5,582 nt of DNA from JAMLIA01 sp039810005. Lineage in GTDB: Bacteria; Chloroflexota; Chloroflexia; Thermomicrobiales; CFX8. The notes beneath the pieces were generated by a model. The model saw nothing but the letters and a program-made list of their open reading frames with translations. It was not told where the DNA came from and did no database searches. The stretch covers positions 1 to 5,582 of the forward strand of contig JBDHWD010000168.1 of the NCBI GenBank assembly GCA_039810005.1, written 5' to 3'. Positions 4,312-5,582 of this stretch are shown here, in pieces (within the stretch, counting starts at the first letter, position 1; the number at the start of each line of letters is the position of its first letter). The position numbers and the translations under genes were made by a program.

Positions 4312-5582
4312 ATGGTACAGCAGGCACTCGAAACAACAGCTGAACCTGAACGCATCCGCGAGGATCGCTGGCAACCGCGTCGAGCGCGGCCGCCGGCGAT
4401 TCTCGTTCTTCCGGCACTGCTGGTGGCGTTGGTCTCACTGTCGCCCATCGGCTACCTGCTGTTTCGGGAGGGTCTGTCGCTCCAGCGATTCCTGCACGAA
4501 CTATCCAGCCCGACCACTAGCAGACTCATCCTCAACAGCGCGCTGCTGGCATTCAGCGTCACAACGGTGTGCGCCATTCTCGGGGTTGGTCTGGCGCTGC
4601 TGGTCGTTCGCACCGACCTGCCGTTCCGACGCGCCTGGACGGTGCTCTTCGCCCTGCCGCTCGGCATCCCGGCCTTCGTCAGTTCCTACACATGGGTGGC
4701 CGCCAGCTACGAGCTCTTCCCACAGGCGACCTTCCTCTATGGGCTGGGCGGCGCGGTGCTGGTGCTGAGCCTGGCGGTCTACCCCTATATCTACCTGCCG
4801 GTGGTGGCGGCGCTTCGCGATCTGGACCCGGCGCAGGAAGAGGTCGCTCGCGCACTCGGCGCAGGTGCCGTCGAAGCCTTCTTCCGCGTCACCTTGCCGC
4901 AGTTGCGCGTTGCCATCGCCGGTGGCGGCCTGATCATCGCCCTGCACATGCTGGCCGAGTTTGGCGCGCTCGAACTGTTGCGCTACCCGACACTCACGAC
5001 GGCGATCGTCCAGCGCGTGACTGTGCTGAGCGCGCCGGAGGCTGCGCGCACGCTCTCGACGGTGCTGGCGCTCGGCGCGCTCATCTTCCTGGCCAGCGAT
5101 CGTCTGTTCCGTGGACGACCCATAGCGGTGCGCACCGGTGCAGGCGTGGCTCGACGCCCGGAGCCGTGGCGACTTGGCGTGACCAAGCCACTCTGGCTTG
5201 GCATCTCTGGCGCGTTCCTCGGGCTTGCGCTCGGCGTGCCGCTCTTCTCGATGGCCGTCGGGATGGCGCGGGTCATCAGCCACTCCGGCGCGGGTGTCGA
5301 CTGGGGCATCCTCCTTGACGCGGCAGCCAACACTGGGCGCTACGCGCTGATTACCGCCCTGGTTGCAACGGTGGCGGCGTTCCCGGTCAGCATGCTGAGT
5401 GTCCGCTATCCTGGCCGACTCGCGACCGCCGTCGAACGCTCGACCTGGATCGCGCACGCGCTGCCCGGCGTCGTCATGTCGCTGGCGCTGGTCTATCTGT
5501 CGGTGCGCTGGCTCTATCCGCTGTATCAGACGAGCAGCCTGCTCATCCTCGGCTACATCATCCTGTTCGTGCCGATCGCCAT
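4312..5582 (+). CDS. fbpB: Ferric iron ABC transporter permease, two fused membrane domains (FbpB-like), 3' end outside window
   Basis: The frame is open from ATG 4312 to the window edge (423 codons plus 2 bases); FbpB-type permeases usually have 500-560 residues, so roughly the last quarter is missing. After a charged cytoplasmic N-terminus (1-28) come membrane segments at about 29-51, 72-100, 108-131, 141-168, 200-222 and 246-265. The first EAA loop lies at 176-198 (EEVARALGAGAVEAFFRVTLPQ), with the conserved Gly at 183 and LP at 195-196; it docks on the ATPase. A linker rich in Arg and Pro follows, and then the second domain starts at about 291. This duplicated BPD_transp_1 layout is typical of Fe3+ importers. 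The start lies 24 bases after the binding-protein stop and in the same frame, with no other usual start codon between. The ribosome binding site is weak, so translation may be coupled. An out-of-frame ATG at 4308 opens only 11 codons. Confidence 0.92.
   Translation, partial: MVQQALETTAEPERIREDRWQPRRARPPAILVLPALLVALVSLSPIGYLLFREGLSLQRFLHELSSPTTSRLILNSALLAFSVTTVCAILGVGLALLVVRTDLPFRRAWTVLFALPLGIPAFVSSYTWVAASYELFPQATFLYGLGGAVLVLSLAVYPYIYLPVVAALRDLDPAQEEVARALGAGAVEAFFRVTLPQLRVAIAGGGLIIALHMLAEFGALELLRYPTLTTAIVQRVTVLSAPEAARTLSTVLALGALIFLASDRLFRGRPIAVRTGAGVARRPEPWRLGVTKPLWLGISGAFLGLALGVPLFSMAVGMARVISHSGAGVDWGILLDAAANTGRYALITALVATVAAFPVSMLSVRYPGRLATAVERSTWIAHALPGVVMSLALVYLSVRWLYPLYQTSSLLILGYIILFVPIA

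Noticed and set aside
4501..5457. Long open frame on the - strand (about 318 codons) opposite the permease gene, and other long antisense frames opposite the transporter genes
   Set aside because: The + strand here encodes a clear FbpB-like permease with an EAA loop. The antisense product is rich in Arg, Gln, His and Glu with no recognisable domain, as expected for the opposite strand of GC-rich coding DNA.

Overview
The window is GC-rich bacterial DNA with every supported gene on the + strand. The best-supported content is a three-gene ferric-iron ABC importer of the FbpABC (Fut/Hit/Sfu) family. Upstream of it lie a major facilitator superfamily (MFS) efflux-type transporter and the tail of a probable dGTPase-like HD hydrolase. 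The solute-binding protein is a lipoprotein with a long Thr/Ala/Pro/Glu tether, which points to a bacterium without a classical periplasm. Together with the GC content and the style of the proteins, this suggests Chloroflexota (for example Thermomicrobia) or an actinobacterium. The assignment is an inference from style only; there is no rRNA or marker gene.

Layout. 1-227: C-terminal end of a dGTPase-like protein. 228-321: short spacer with a possible extended -10 promoter. 322-1599: complete MFS transporter of the EntS/MFS_3 type, about 12 membrane segments. 1600-1871: non-coding or nearly so. It holds a doubtful 35-codon ORF (1601-1708) right behind the MFS stop, a convincing sigma-70-type promoter (TTGACA-N18-TACGAT, 1705-1734), and a leader of about 130 nt with several inverted repeats, two of which are mutually exclusive. 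1872-2966: ABC ATPase (FbpC-like) with an unusual four-cysteine cluster in its C-terminal accessory domain. 2967-3087: spacer with two perfect short palindromes. 3088-4287: Fe3+-binding lipoprotein (FbpA-like), probably starting at a TTG, with recognisable His/Glu/Tyr/Tyr iron ligands. 4312-5582: FbpB-like two-domain permease, running off the window edge.

How the genes work together. The lipoprotein captures ferric iron outside the membrane and hands it to the fused-domain permease; the ATPase powers uptake. The gene order is ATPase, binding protein, permease (C-A-B), unlike the usual A-B-C order. The single strong promoter and structured leader lie ahead of the ATPase, so the three genes are probably one transcript. 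No regulator gene and no rho-independent terminator were seen. I do not see a novel enzymatic or defence system. The parts most worth a second look are the leader of the iron operon and the cysteine cluster in the ATPase.
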